Shown here one piece after another: positions 1 to 8,600 of a stretch of DNA of 58,262 nucleotides. Below the pieces are notes generated by a model. It saw only the letters and a program-made list of their open reading frames with translations. It made no database searches and was not told the DNA's origin. Within the stretch, counting starts at the first letter, position 1. Every line of letters begins with the position of its first letter. Made by a program: the position numbers and the translations under genes. The DNA is from Strigomonas culicis (taxonomy: Eukaryota; Euglenozoa; Kinetoplastea; Trypanosomatida; Trypanosomatidae): assembly GCA_000482145.1 (NCBI GenBank), contig AUXH01000042.1:1-58262 (forward strand). Direction: 5' to 3'.

Positions 1-609
1 CCCCTCGGACACGGGCGGGCGCGGCGGTGTCAGCAGCGGCGCCACGGGGCCCGGCGGCGGGGTGCCGGGCCGCTGCGGCCGCTCGGCCTCCGACTCGCTG
101 TCCTCGCGCGTCTGCGAGAGGCGGCGCCGCAGGCGCGCGGCCTGCACCTTCGTGTCAGAGCTAGAGACAACGAGGCGCTGGGCGATGTCCACGATCTCCG
201 CGCCCGCGCGCACAAAAGACACGCCGATCGTCGTGGCGTACTTCACGAGGCCCCACTCCCGCATCGCCTCGATGTGCTGCACGACCAAAGTGTCTAGCAT
301 GGGCATGTAGCTCTCCACCAGGGTAGCGAAGAGTCGCTCGTAGATACACAACGCGCCTAGAAATTTGGTGTGTGAGAAGTACAGACACAATACGATGCGA
401 ACGAACGTGTACAGGGTGCGTGCGGCGATCAGAGAGGAGAGAAACACCTTGTCCGCCAATTCCATGAGGACAGAAAAGACTAATGCCAACATGATGTTGG
501 TCACTTGGCGCGGGTCTGGCTCCACTTCATTGCACAGCTTAGCACCCTTTATGACGGGATGCAGAAAGGTCAAGTAGCTAAGGTACAAATGGAGAATAGT
601 TTGAAGCAT
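1..609 (-). CDS. REEP/Yop1 (TB2/DP1/HVA22) family ER-shaping protein, 3' end cut by window
   Basis: The frame is open from an ATG at 609 to the window edge: 203 codons with no stop, so the C-terminus is missing. An in-frame stop lies just upstream of the ATG, at 634-636. The first 110 residues read like the TB2/DP1/HVA22 domain: YLSYLTFLHP, then a charged segment VEPDPRQV, two hydrophobic hairpin-like stretches, and the hallmark FLGALCIYERLF followed by VESYMPMLD. Family members (REEP5, Yop1) insert as hairpins into the ER membrane and stabilise tubule curvature; that role here is inferred. After about residue 145 the protein becomes charged and then Pro-rich (RPGTPPPGP), a likely cytosolic tail. 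It is the most downstream gene of the window, after SEC23. Family assignment is fairly sure; subtype is not. Confidence 0.75.
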   Translation of the reverse strand, partial: MLQTILHLYLSYLTFLHPVIKGAKLCNEVEPDPRQVTNIMLALVFSVLMELADKVFLSSLIAARTLYTFVRIVLCLYFSHTKFLGALCIYERLFATLVESYMPMLDTLVVQHIEAMREWGLVKYATTIGVSFVRAGAEIVDIAQRLVVSSSDTKVQAARLRRRLSQTREDSESEAERPQRPGTPPPGPVAPLLTPPRPPVSEG

Positions 610-1101
610 GATGTTCGATCTACCTATTTCGTTTCACCTACGCGGTGAGGACATCAAGAGGACGAAGAAGGGAGCAAGGGGAGCACGCATTTCAACACGT
701 GTACAGAGATGACCTCAAAAAGAGACGTGGAAACCACAATTTGTTCGAGTGAACTGGAGGATCTACTTACCCTCTTCACAAGTGCGCGCACTATTACGTT
801 ACGGTGTACAGTTTGTAATTGGATTATAAGTTAAATCGTAGTAAAAAGAATGTATAAACTACTTGACATGCGATACAACGACAACAACAACAAAATGACA
901 ATCCTGATGATAACAATAGACACTATCAACGCTTGGAGGTCTGGCATCCGCATGCGCTTACGTCATTTTTATTTGCATTCAATGTACAATTAGATTAGAA
1001 AAAGTGTGTAGAACGGGGAAAAAAAAGTAATACAAAGCCCATCTTTTTCTTCTTCGTTTTCTTTTTCCATTTCTTTTCCTCGCGTCGCTGCCCTCACGAT
1101 C
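610..1101. other. Intergenic spacer SEC23 to REEP-like gene
   Basis: A/T-rich spacer of about 490 bases with pyrimidine-rich coding-strand stretches near 1030-1080. No plausible ORF or RNA gene was seen. It should hold the SEC23 3' UTR and the splice acceptor of the next mRNA. Confidence 0.5.
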
Positions 1102-3618
1102 TTACTGCGCCACCGCAAGCTTCTTGAGGTGGCCCATGAACACCTGCAGCGATGCGTCATCCGTGTAGACGAGTTCCCCCTCATGCGAGCCGTACGCCTG
1201 AGCGTCGGCGTCCGCATACGATTTGCTGGGGTTAATGCGGTTGTACAGAATACGAGAGTCCGGGTCGTTCTGGCACACGTCGATGAGGCGCGGCGTCGGG
1301 TAGCGGGACGCTGCCAGCGCCTGGGCGTCCTGCAGCGGCACCTCCAGAAACTCGCGGAAGTAGGCGTAGTCCTCCTGCTCCGCGTACCCCGCGCGCTTCC
1401 ACTCGGCGATGGTCGCGCCGTAGTGGATGAGCACCTCGAAAAAGGTGTCTAGCAAGAGCACGTTGTCCGGCTTGACGGCGGTGCTGTCCAGTGGCACCGG
1501 CACCGGCGCAGCATCGAGACTGTAGCTGTACAGGGTGGGCTGGATCTGGATGATCGAGTCGGGGACGGACGACTTGAGCAGCTGCAGCCGCAGGATGGTG
1601 CTCTCGTCCGGACTGTAGTTGAACACGTGGAGGTAGCCGGAACGGCGGAGGTGGTACATGAAGGCTGGGAAGTACACGAAGCACTCCGGCAGCTGCAGCG
1701 AGGTGGGGACGTTGGGGGTGTAGCTGCCGAAGCGCGACACGAGGCGGACCACCGTGCGGTCCAGCCAGCGCAGCACGTCGAAGAGCGGCGTGCTGTCCGT
1801 CTTGTGCACCGCCTGGCGCGCGAGCAGGACGGCGGCCGCCTCCTGGTCGAAGGCGGCGCCCATCTGCGCCGGCGCGAGCCCGTCCCGCTGCTCCACCGTC
1901 AGGGTGCTCACGCGCGTCCGCGTCTCGGCGCCGATCTCGTAGCGCGTGATGATCTGCACGTAGCGCATCTGCGTCGGCCCCAGCGACGGCGGCGCCGGCG
2001 CGGTGTCGAAGTAGACGGCGAAGGAGCTGTGGCGGTCGAGCATGCACGTCGTCCACTGGCACGTGCCGCCCAGGCCGATCTCGTAGTCCGCGACCGACGT
2101 GGACTTCTTGCCGGTGCCGACGCACTGCCCGATGACGCCGAGCACCTTCCACGTCGGCGACGTGATGACGTCCATCGTGGCGTTGAGGGCCATCTGGAGC
2201 GCGCCGTCCTCGCGCCGCGCGAAGAACTGCTCGAGCGAGATGCGGAAGGGCTCGTGCAGCCACGACTCGGAGCTCAGCACCACGCCGCCGGAGGCCTGGA
2301 TGCACGACTTCATCTCCGCCACGCCCATCTGATCGAGGGACGCGGTGAACACGCTCAGTGAGTGTCCCTGATGGACGATGCGCTGCATGAGCTTGTCGAA
2401 GAAGGCGTTCGAGGCGCTCCAGTTACTGGCCGCGGAGGTGCCGTCGCGGATGTCGGCGTGGCTGCGGATCATCTTCTCTCTATCCGTGTCCACCACAATG
2501 CCGGGGCCGGTGGTGCACACCCCCGACAGAAAGGTCAGGATGCACGACCCCGTGTTGGGGCTCACGTTCTGAAGCAGGCTGGCGGCCGCCGACAGCGCGG
2601 CGCCGGTGCAGCGGAGCGGACGGTGCCCCTTCGGCATGGGCCACAGGTCCCGCACCAAGTTGTGTACTATGGCCGCCATGTGGTCGCGGCACGCCGCCCA
2701 CGGCGCGACGCACAGCTTGAGCTGCGGCACCATTTTGAGCAGTTCCTCCGCCGTCGTGTTCGCGCCGCGGAGGACGAACGCGCGCGCGTACGCGGTCGCG
2801 CCCGTGATCTCGTGGAGCTGCACCGTCGCGCCGAACGTGACGAACGCCACGTTGGCGTACTCGGGCAGCTTCTGCATCGCGAGCAGCAGGAACTCCTTCA
2901 GCCCGTCGATCTCGCTCTCCGTGTCGATGCACGTGTCGACGACGAAGACGAAGGTGGGCGGCTGGCGCTGCGGCGCCGGCGTCACGTACTCTATCGTCTC
3001 GTTGCCCGCGCACAGCTCCGGCGGCAGCTGCTGGCCGTACGCCGCCATGTGCGGGTGCTGGCCGCCCCGCTGCGCACAGAACGGGCACGTGGCGGTCTGC
3101 AGGCGCGTGTCCGCTACGGTGTAGGGGTTGTAGATGCCCCCGCACGCGCGGCACGCCACGGGCTCGTGGTGCAGCTCGACACACGGGGCGGCAAGGGGGG
3201 TGTACATGCAGCCTAGGGGGATGACCATGCGCGCGCCATCCACACGGTTGGAGGGATAGGTCGACCAAGACCAGCGGGCATACTGACTGATGGCGGCCGC
3301 CGCGGTGCTGTCCACGGGCGCCTGGTACTGCTGCTCCGGCTGCGCAAACGGCGCGGCGCCGGCACCGTTATTCATAGGCGCCGCTTGTGCGTTCGCGTAG
3401 GGATCTGCATGGGTCTGGTGCGGCTGATAAACCTGCTGCTGTTGCTGCTGTTCATAAGGCTGCTGCTGCTGCGGCGGCGGCACGTAGCCGCTGGTGGCAG
3501 CACCGTAGTTCATGTTGCTGGCAGCGTTATAGCCGTACGCATGGTCAACATTGCTGTTGCTAGCATTGGCATGGTAATTGTATTGCTGACCATATGCGGC
3601 GTAGTCCTGTCCGCTCAT
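1102..3618 (-). CDS. SEC23: COPII coat GTPase-activating subunit Sec23
   Basis: 838 residues. Sec23 pairs with Sec24 in the inner COPII coat on ER exit sites and activates the GTPase of Sar1. The sequence shows the family's landmarks in order: RWSWSTYPSNR at about 115, the zinc finger Cys156/159/178/181 (CRAC...CPFC), the trunk region PPTFVFVVDTCID, and the near-universal C-terminus with LLLDTFFEVLIHYG, RYPTPRLID and SLQVFMGHLKKLAV. The core matches Sec23 and not Sec24. Residues 1-113 are an extra Gln/Asn/Tyr-rich low-complexity extension with polyglutamine runs, ahead of where Sec23 normally begins. The ATG at 3618 is the first of the frame. T. brucei has two SEC23 genes; by position this would be the chromosome 10 copy (recollection). 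Confidence 0.95.
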   Translation of the reverse strand: MSGQDYAAYGQQYNYHANASNSNVDHAYGYNAASNMNYGAATSGYVPPPQQQQPYEQQQQQQVYQPHQTHADPYANAQAAPMNNGAGAAPFAQPEQQYQAPVDSTAAAAISQYARWSWSTYPSNRVDGARMVIPLGCMYTPLAAPCVELHHEPVACRACGGIYNPYTVADTRLQTATCPFCAQRGGQHPHMAAYGQQLPPELCAGNETIEYVTPAPQRQPPTFVFVVDTCIDTESEIDGLKEFLLLAMQKLPEYANVAFVTFGATVQLHEITGATAYARAFVLRGANTTAEELLKMVPQLKLCVAPWAACRDHMAAIVHNLVRDLWPMPKGHRPLRCTGAALSAAASLLQNVSPNTGSCILTFLSGVCTTGPGIVVDTDREKMIRSHADIRDGTSAASNWSASNAFFDKLMQRIVHQGHSLSVFTASLDQMGVAEMKSCIQASGGVVLSSESWLHEPFRISLEQFFARREDGALQMALNATMDVITSPTWKVLGVIGQCVGTGKKSTSVADYEIGLGGTCQWTTCMLDRHSSFAVYFDTAPAPPSLGPTQMRYVQIITRYEIGAETRTRVSTLTVEQRDGLAPAQMGAAFDQEAAAVLLARQAVHKTDSTPLFDVLRWLDRTVVRLVSRFGSYTPNVPTSLQLPECFVYFPAFMYHLRRSGYLHVFNYSPDESTILRLQLLKSSVPDSIIQIQPTLYSYSLDAAPVPVPLDSTAVKPDNVLLLDTFFEVLIHYGATIAEWKRAGYAEQEDYAYFREFLEVPLQDAQALAASRYPTPRLIDVCQNDPDSRILYNRINPSKSYADADAQAYGSHEGELVYTDDASLQVFMGHLKKLAVAQ

Positions 3619-3908
3619 GGTGGATGCAATTTTTTTTTTACCGTTACACCAATGATCGCTAAAGAGATGAAGGCAAACCGATTTGCCAAACTATCTGTTT
3701 TATTATGTTTGCTCCTTTCCCCATCGCACGATGCGTAAAGAGAACGTAAAAGAAGACAGAATAAGAGAGAAAGAGTTAAAGGAAAGAATCAACACAGTGA
3801 TAATGCATACTGTAGATCGTATCACTCTAATGAGTGGTACCGATAGATACGTATAAAGTAAAAAAAAAAAAATAGTGTCTTTTACACGTTCACCAGACCA
3901 ACGTCTCC

Positions 3909-4706
3909 TCACCAGAAGGACCCCAACACGTCTTCATCCTCGCCCTCCGCAGGTTCCGTCGGCTTCTCCGTTTTCACCACATTGGAGGGCTGTTCCTGCT
4001 CCACCGTGCGCATCTCGGGCGCGTGGCCTTCCAGCTCCGCTCGCTCCGCATCGCACCACGCGAGGATGGTGGGGGCACTGTCCAGCCCGCTGCTAACCGC
4101 CTTGCGCAGATTGATCAGGTGGCGCAGGCACCCCTCCGCGTCCGCCGTCGCGGCGTCCTTCCTCTTCGCGTGCGCGTACTGCGTCTTGGCGTCCCGGTAG
4201 CGGCACAGGGCGTCGTGCGCGCGCTGCACGGCGGAGGGCGGCGCGTGGTTCGTGCGGCTGCGCTGGTCGTCCTCTTGATGCAGCGTGGCGAGCTTCGCGT
4301 GCATGGCGTCCAGCCAGGCGGCCGGGAAGAGCCCTAGCATGGACCACCACACGAGCACGCGCTCGAAGGCGGCGGTGGTCGTCGTCTTCTCCACCCTCAG
4401 CACGTTCAGCCTCACGAAGTGCTCCATCGCCTGCGGCAGGTGGCGGCCGATGGCAGAGAGCACGCCGCGCCTCGCTGCCTCCGGCGCGCCACGGCTCGCA
4501 CAGGTGAGGACGACCTCGTGCAGGACGTAGAGGAGGCCCGCCCGCACGTGGTCCTCCGTCGCCTCCGCCGCGAGCTTCTCCGCCACGCAGCCGAAGATGA
4601 GGTCGGCGTCGCTGGCGTGCAGGGAGCACCACGTCGCGACGCTCACGACGGCGCCAGTGGAGGTGCCGACGAGATCTAAGCGGCGCGCCACGGTCTTCTT
4701 GTTCAT
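3909..4706 (-). CDS. CID (RPR) domain protein, putative RNA polymerase II CTD-interacting factor
   Basis: 265 residues from the ATG at 4706; an ATG-less extension upstream was not used. The N-terminal 140 residues are all-helical and resemble a CID: RLDLVGTSTGAVVSVATWC, then LLYVLHEVVLTC, the typical 'LLYxxxEV' helix, and a later helix with FERVLVWWSML that recalls the VLxxW segment of Pcf11, Nrd1 and RPRD proteins. The second half has a coiled-coil-like Ala/Arg-rich stretch (RYRDAKTQYAHAKRK) and an acidic tail ending EDVLGSFW. CID proteins bind phosphorylated CTD of RNA polymerase II and act in termination or 3' processing. Trypanosomatid CTDs lack heptads, so the ligand is uncertain. The domain call is from motif reading only. 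Confidence 0.6.
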   Translation of the reverse strand: MNKKTVARRLDLVGTSTGAVVSVATWCSLHASDADLIFGCVAEKLAAEATEDHVRAGLLYVLHEVVLTCASRGAPEAARRGVLSAIGRHLPQAMEHFVRLNVLRVEKTTTTAAFERVLVWWSMLGLFPAAWLDAMHAKLATLHQEDDQRSRTNHAPPSAVQRAHDALCRYRDAKTQYAHAKRKDAATADAEGCLRHLINLRKAVSSGLDSAPTILAWCDAERAELEGHAPEMRTVEQEQPSNVVKTEKPTEPAEGEDEDVLGSFW

Positions 4707-4952
4707 GGCTCGACTAACAGCAGCGGCAAACCAACCGTAAATACAAAGCAACTCTACTTTTTTTTTTTAAGGCACTAATCCAATTAAGAAAAAAAGAGAA
4801 GTGGAGAGAAAGAGAAGCAAGGGGGTGTTGGAGAGGTGACGCACCTAGAGAGCAAGACACATAACCCTTGTCTTCTTCACCACAAGTAGAGGATGTATCT
4901 ACAAACCGACACACACCGTGTGGCATGGAGCTTGTGATGAACTCTTACCCCG

Positions 4953-5546
4953 TCAAAAGTCATTCAGGGCGTAGCGCACCTTGGTGGCGAACTGTCTGCT
5001 GTTCTCCGTTGAAAAGGCCCACCGTGGGTCCTCCTTGCGCAGCCAGGCAATCATGTAGGCGACCTGCACGTCGCTCGGCACGTCGAACTTCATGTCCGCG
5101 CGGTGCTGCTGGATCTCACCCGTCTGCGTCGGGCGCCCCGCGGCGACGAGCCCCACGTCGTTAGCGGAGCGCAGGGAGGTGCGGACGTCCATGGTGATGT
5201 TGCCGTTGGCCGGCCACTTCTGCACCGTGTAGAAGCGGCGCCGCTCCGACTCGAGAACGACCCACTCGTGCTTTTGGCGGAAGAACCTTGACAGGGCGTT
5301 CGCCTCACACGGGGCGTAGAAGGTGTACACGTGGCGGAGGACATCTTCTGCCTGCAAAACAACGTCGCGCTGTATTATCACCTTCCCCTCCTTCGCCGCA
5401 CAATCGCTCGCGAAGTCCACCGCTAGACCGGCGCCAGCGCCAACGGCAATAATACACATGTGGTTCGCCATCGACAGCTTCGCAGGCGCGGCCGCCATCG
5501 AGAGCGCCGTTCCCATGATGGCGCCTCCGCCGAGCCCTTGACCCAT
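4953..5546 (-). CDS. Conserved hypothetical protein with a degenerate LRAT/NlpC-like fold
   Basis: 197 residues. The first 50 are Gly/Ala-rich and hydrophobic (MGQGLGGGA, then IIAVGAGAGLAVDFAS), possibly a membrane-inserted or acylated N-terminus. The remainder has the layout of circularly permuted NlpC/P60 (LRAT, DUF830-like) proteins: a strand with a histidine (KHEWVVLE, His93), further strands (RFYTVQK), and near the C-terminus ENSRQFATKV, which looks like the usual NCxxFA box with Ser183 where the catalytic Cys should be. If the reading is right this is a non-canonical or inactive member. The fold call is an inference from two motifs; otherwise the gene is an unassigned kinetoplastid protein. 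Confidence 0.55.
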   Translation of the reverse strand: MGQGLGGGAIMGTALSMAAAPAKLSMANHMCIIAVGAGAGLAVDFASDCAAKEGKVIIQRDVVLQAEDVLRHVYTFYAPCEANALSRFFRQKHEWVVLESERRRFYTVQKWPANGNITMDVRTSLRSANDVGLVAAGRPTQTGEIQQHRADMKFDVPSDVQVAYMIAWLRKEDPRWAFSTENSRQFATKVRYALNDF

Positions 5547-5935
5547 GGTGGCTTCCTATTACGTTTCTTATCACTGGGAAGAGGAGTGTTTGAGAGAGAA
5601 TTAAATACTTGCGTAGCGATGTATGCGGTAGATAGTACTCCGTTGCAAAGCGCTCGGACACATGTAGCCAATGGAGATCGTTATCATAAAAGAGAGCTCT
5701 GTGGTATACCAAGGCTACACAGCACAGCAAAAGAAGTAAGTTTTTTTTTTTTTGAGCTTCGCTCAGTTGTCGCTTTTTTTTTTCCTTCGTTTTTACATGA
5801 ATGTTTTCTTTTTTATGCAGAGAGGAGCTAAGCAGGTCGCATGCCAATAACAAAAAAAAGAATGAATACGTTCGTATGAAAGGAGAGTAACCAAACAAAT
5901 AACTAATATTACAGTGTACACTATCGCGGGTGCAC
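5547..5935. other. Intergenic spacer
   Basis: A/T-rich spacer of about 390 bases with homopolymer T runs near 5739-5782 (A-rich on the coding strand). Nothing else was seen. Confidence 0.5.
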
Positions 5936-6637
5936 TTATATGAGCGGGGTCTTTGCCAATGGGGTCTTTTGCGGCTCGTTCCCAAACAGGGCGTCCTGAT
6001 ACGCGTTATGGAAAGCGCTGGGCGTCTGCATGTGGCTGTACGGAAATACCACCGTATCGCCCGGGAGAAAGGTCGGCAGCTCGTACGGGCGGTCCCGCAG
6101 CATCAGCGGTGGCGCGGCGGCGGGCAGTGACAGGGACCCGCCCCGGTACGCGGTGGTGGGCCGCTCGCCGTACGAGCGCTCCAGCAGACCCGCCAGGTAC
6201 CACGCGTAGGTCGCGGAGGTCGCGAGCGTAGAGAAGAACGCAAAGATCACTTGAATCACAAAGCTCGCGGACTGGAGGTCATGCTCCGAGAAACCGATGC
6301 GCATGATGGCCATTATTTCAATGATAACCAAGGGAAAATCTTTCAGCGCCCAGACGGCCCATACGCCAAGTGTTAACCTCCATATGCGGTCGGGATGGCT
6401 CACGGAGTATCGGGAAGACCATAGCCACATGACACAGGAAAAGCAGAAACACACTGGGGCGCCAATAACGCAAAAAGCTAGATGAGCGGAGGAGAGAGTA
6501 CCGAGAGTCGCCTTTCGCTTCTGAAAACAAAGACTAGTGTTAATAATAGATATAATCATCCCGGCCATGTAGAGTATGATCAACACGACAGGGAGGATCG
6601 TGTAGCGAGGGAAAACAACAATTTCTAAGAGGGCCAT
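5936..6637 (-). CDS. Conserved hypothetical four-TM membrane protein
   Basis: 233 residues. Four hydrophobic segments are visible in the first 150 residues: ILPVVLIILYMAGMIISII, LAFCVIGAPVCFCFSCVMWLW, a segment around LGVWAVWALKDFPLVIIEIM, and FVIQVIFAFFSTLATSATYAWYL. The last 80 residues are a hydrophilic, Pro-rich tail (LPAAAPPLM, LPTFLPGDTV, ending KTPLAKTPLI). I do not recognise a family. The topology suggests both termini on the same side of the membrane. No transporter motif was seen. Confidence 0.75.
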   Translation of the reverse strand: MALLEIVVFPRYTILPVVLIILYMAGMIISIINTSLCFQKRKATLGTLSSAHLAFCVIGAPVCFCFSCVMWLWSSRYSVSHPDRIWRLTLGVWAVWALKDFPLVIIEIMAIMRIGFSEHDLQSASFVIQVIFAFFSTLATSATYAWYLAGLLERSYGERPTTAYRGGSLSLPAAAPPLMLRDRPYELPTFLPGDTVVFPYSHMQTPSAFHNAYQDALFGNEPQKTPLAKTPLI

Positions 6638-6914
6638 CGTCGCAGTTTCCCGTGCCTTCTTTATTGAGCACCTTCTGTCGCTTTAGAAAAATGAGATAAG
6701 GAGAGAGAGAGAATGTGTGTAAAAGAATGTAACAGGGGGAGGGGGGGGGGCACAAGTGTGGTTGAGCTCTACACAAGCACGATACTTTCGATCGAGAAGG
6801 GCGATACCAAAGGATATTTGATGACGCAAGAGCAATCGCTAGTCGAAAAGAAACAAGCGTTAACGCATGGGTTCAAATCGTTAGATGTGAATACACTCGT
6901 GAATGGTCCGGAGT

Positions 6915-8117
6915 TCACGAATGTGGGCTACGGCGATGCGCGATATACGAGTTCGCAGAGGAGGAGGACCCCGAGTGCCCATCGTCTCCTCTGTAGAGGG
7001 GCGCCTCTGCGCTGGCCGAGCTGTGCGGGGAGGCCGTGGGAGACTGCTGCTGCGGCACCTTCCCGTCCGGTGTCTGTGCAGGGGTGCTCGAAAAGATGTG
7101 CGTGCAGTCTCCGACTGGCATCGGAGTCTGGTCCCCGGACGCTGACACAATAGAGCGCTTGGGCGTCTGGATGCCCTCCTGCGGCGGCGGTGGCAGCGCC
7201 ACGTTCTGTTTCGCGGAGAGCAGCCTGGCACCGTGGACTGGGGCGGCCGCCGAGGGGGGTGCCGTCCGCTGCGCCACAGCAGGACGGCCATGCGGCGAGG
7301 ATGGTGTGGGGCTCTGCACCCGTCCCGGCGTCACCAGCGGCTTGCCCGGGCTCTGGCACCGCCGCCGCGCCAGAAGCACATTGCCGGAGAGGTCATGGCT
7401 CTCCGGCAGGGGATGGTTTGCGGCGCTGGAGAGGGACTCGGTGCTCTGCTGCGAACACACGTCTTCCAGGTCTTCCTCGTCGAGTGGGCAGGTCTCCGAA
7501 AAGCTCTCGATGGAGGCGCAGCTCGTGCTTCGCGAGAGGTGCAGCGACGGGGGCTTCTCGTGCGGCGGCGGCCTCGTCTGCGGCAGCGACTCCGCCCGCC
7601 GCGGCGCCTGGCCTTGCAGCGCGTGGGGCTGCCCATCCGCCGCGGACGGCCGGTCCAGCGCCGGGGGCGGGGTGCGGTCCGCCAGCTGCACGCTGCTGCG
7701 CCGCTGGTAGATGGGGGATGCGTTCGGCGGGCGCTCCTTCGGCACCCGCGGCGACGGGTGGGAGGTCCGGCGCGGGGGCGACAGCACGGGGCCTGCGTGA
7801 GAGAGCGTTCGCTTCGGTTCCGATGCGGCTTTTGTCAACGAACCGACCTCTAAAGGGAGAGGTCCTTGGATGCGGTCTGCCAGCGCGTTGCTCATCTGTG
7901 CGGGTGTCTCCACCGGATGGGACGGAGAGAGCGCGCGGTCGGTGGGTGACGCCGGCGCCTCGTGGGCCGCTCCCCGCTGCGGCGTGAGAACGTCCGCCCA
8001 CGCCTCCGCGACGTGCGCGGCCTGGCTCGGCCACGTTGCCAGGCACTGCGCGATCGCGGCGCGCACCCGCGCGAGCTCCCTCTGCTCATTGTACAGGTCG
8101 AAGGAGGTGCCGCTCAT
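6915..8117 (-). CDS. Disordered Ser/Thr-Pro-rich protein of unknown function
   Basis: 400 residues. A short N-terminal helical stretch (about 10-45: EQRELARVRAAIAQCLATW, then AEAWADVL) is followed by low-complexity sequence rich in Pro, Ser and Gln with about 20 Ser-Pro or Thr-Pro pairs (LTPQR, LSPPRR, QSPGKP, VTPGRV, QSPTPSSP, QTPKRS, RRSPHS) and basic patches. No enzyme domain is seen. The proline-directed sites are typical of targets of CMGC kinases, and the next gene upstream is a MAP kinase, but co-location in a polycistronic unit is weak evidence for a link. The ATG at 8117 follows the predicted splice acceptor near 8193. Confidence 0.7.
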   Translation of the reverse strand: MSGTSFDLYNEQRELARVRAAIAQCLATWPSQAAHVAEAWADVLTPQRGAAHEAPASPTDRALSPSHPVETPAQMSNALADRIQGPLPLEVGSLTKAASEPKRTLSHAGPVLSPPRRTSHPSPRVPKERPPNASPIYQRRSSVQLADRTPPPALDRPSAADGQPHALQGQAPRRAESLPQTRPPPHEKPPSLHLSRSTSCASIESFSETCPLDEEDLEDVCSQQSTESLSSAANHPLPESHDLSGNVLLARRRCQSPGKPLVTPGRVQSPTPSSPHGRPAVAQRTAPPSAAAPVHGARLLSAKQNVALPPPPQEGIQTPKRSIVSASGDQTPMPVGDCTHIFSSTPAQTPDGKVPQQQSPTASPHSSASAEAPLYRGDDGHSGSSSSANSYIAHRRSPHS

Positions 8118-8226
8118 CGAGACGAGGCCGGGAGGGGGGTGAAACGAAACAGCACGAATACTTGCAATGCGTGAAGGTACAACCGTTCGCTACTGGCACG
8201 GAGCCGAAAAGAAAGAAAAGAGAAGG

Positions 8227-8263
<37 letters not shown>

Positions 8264-8600
8264 GAAGGGAGTCACACACTGCAGCGGTATGCACTCGTGT
8301 TGGTGTCCCTCTTTGGTTCACTGGGAACACGCTGTACCCGAACATACCAGGCTCCACACTTGTGCACGCATCACACAAACTCACGGGCCCCACGAGACCA
8401 GAGCGACACAACCAAACACAACAAGACGATGAGTCGGAAAAAAATGAACGTCAAAATAGACAATGAAATAAACCAATAATAAAAGAAAAGATGAAGGAAC
8501 ACCGTTGTGCTCAAGATCAACAACAACACCAAACACACAGCGCCTTCACATCCTATTAGTAATAGCGGTAAAAAGACGTGTTGCGATGTCGGGTAAGTGT
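8118..8600. other. Intergenic spacer with (GA)n tract
   Basis: Spacer of about 480 bases between the MAP kinase gene and the disordered-protein gene. It holds a long (GA)n run near its left third and is otherwise A/C-rich with no supported ORF. Confidence 0.5.
8193..8258 (-). promoter_or_regulatory. Predicted trans-splice acceptor: (CT)n tract plus AG
   Basis: On the coding strand a (CT)14-type tract (8231-8258) and further pyrimidines are followed by the first AG at 8194-8193, 76 bases before the ATG at 8117. This is the expected arrangement for spliced-leader addition. It was inferred by eye. Confidence 0.5.

Noticed and set aside
6868..6882. B-box-like gggttcaaatcg on the plus strand
   Set aside because: No T stem, no A box upstream; it is a chance match in a spacer.
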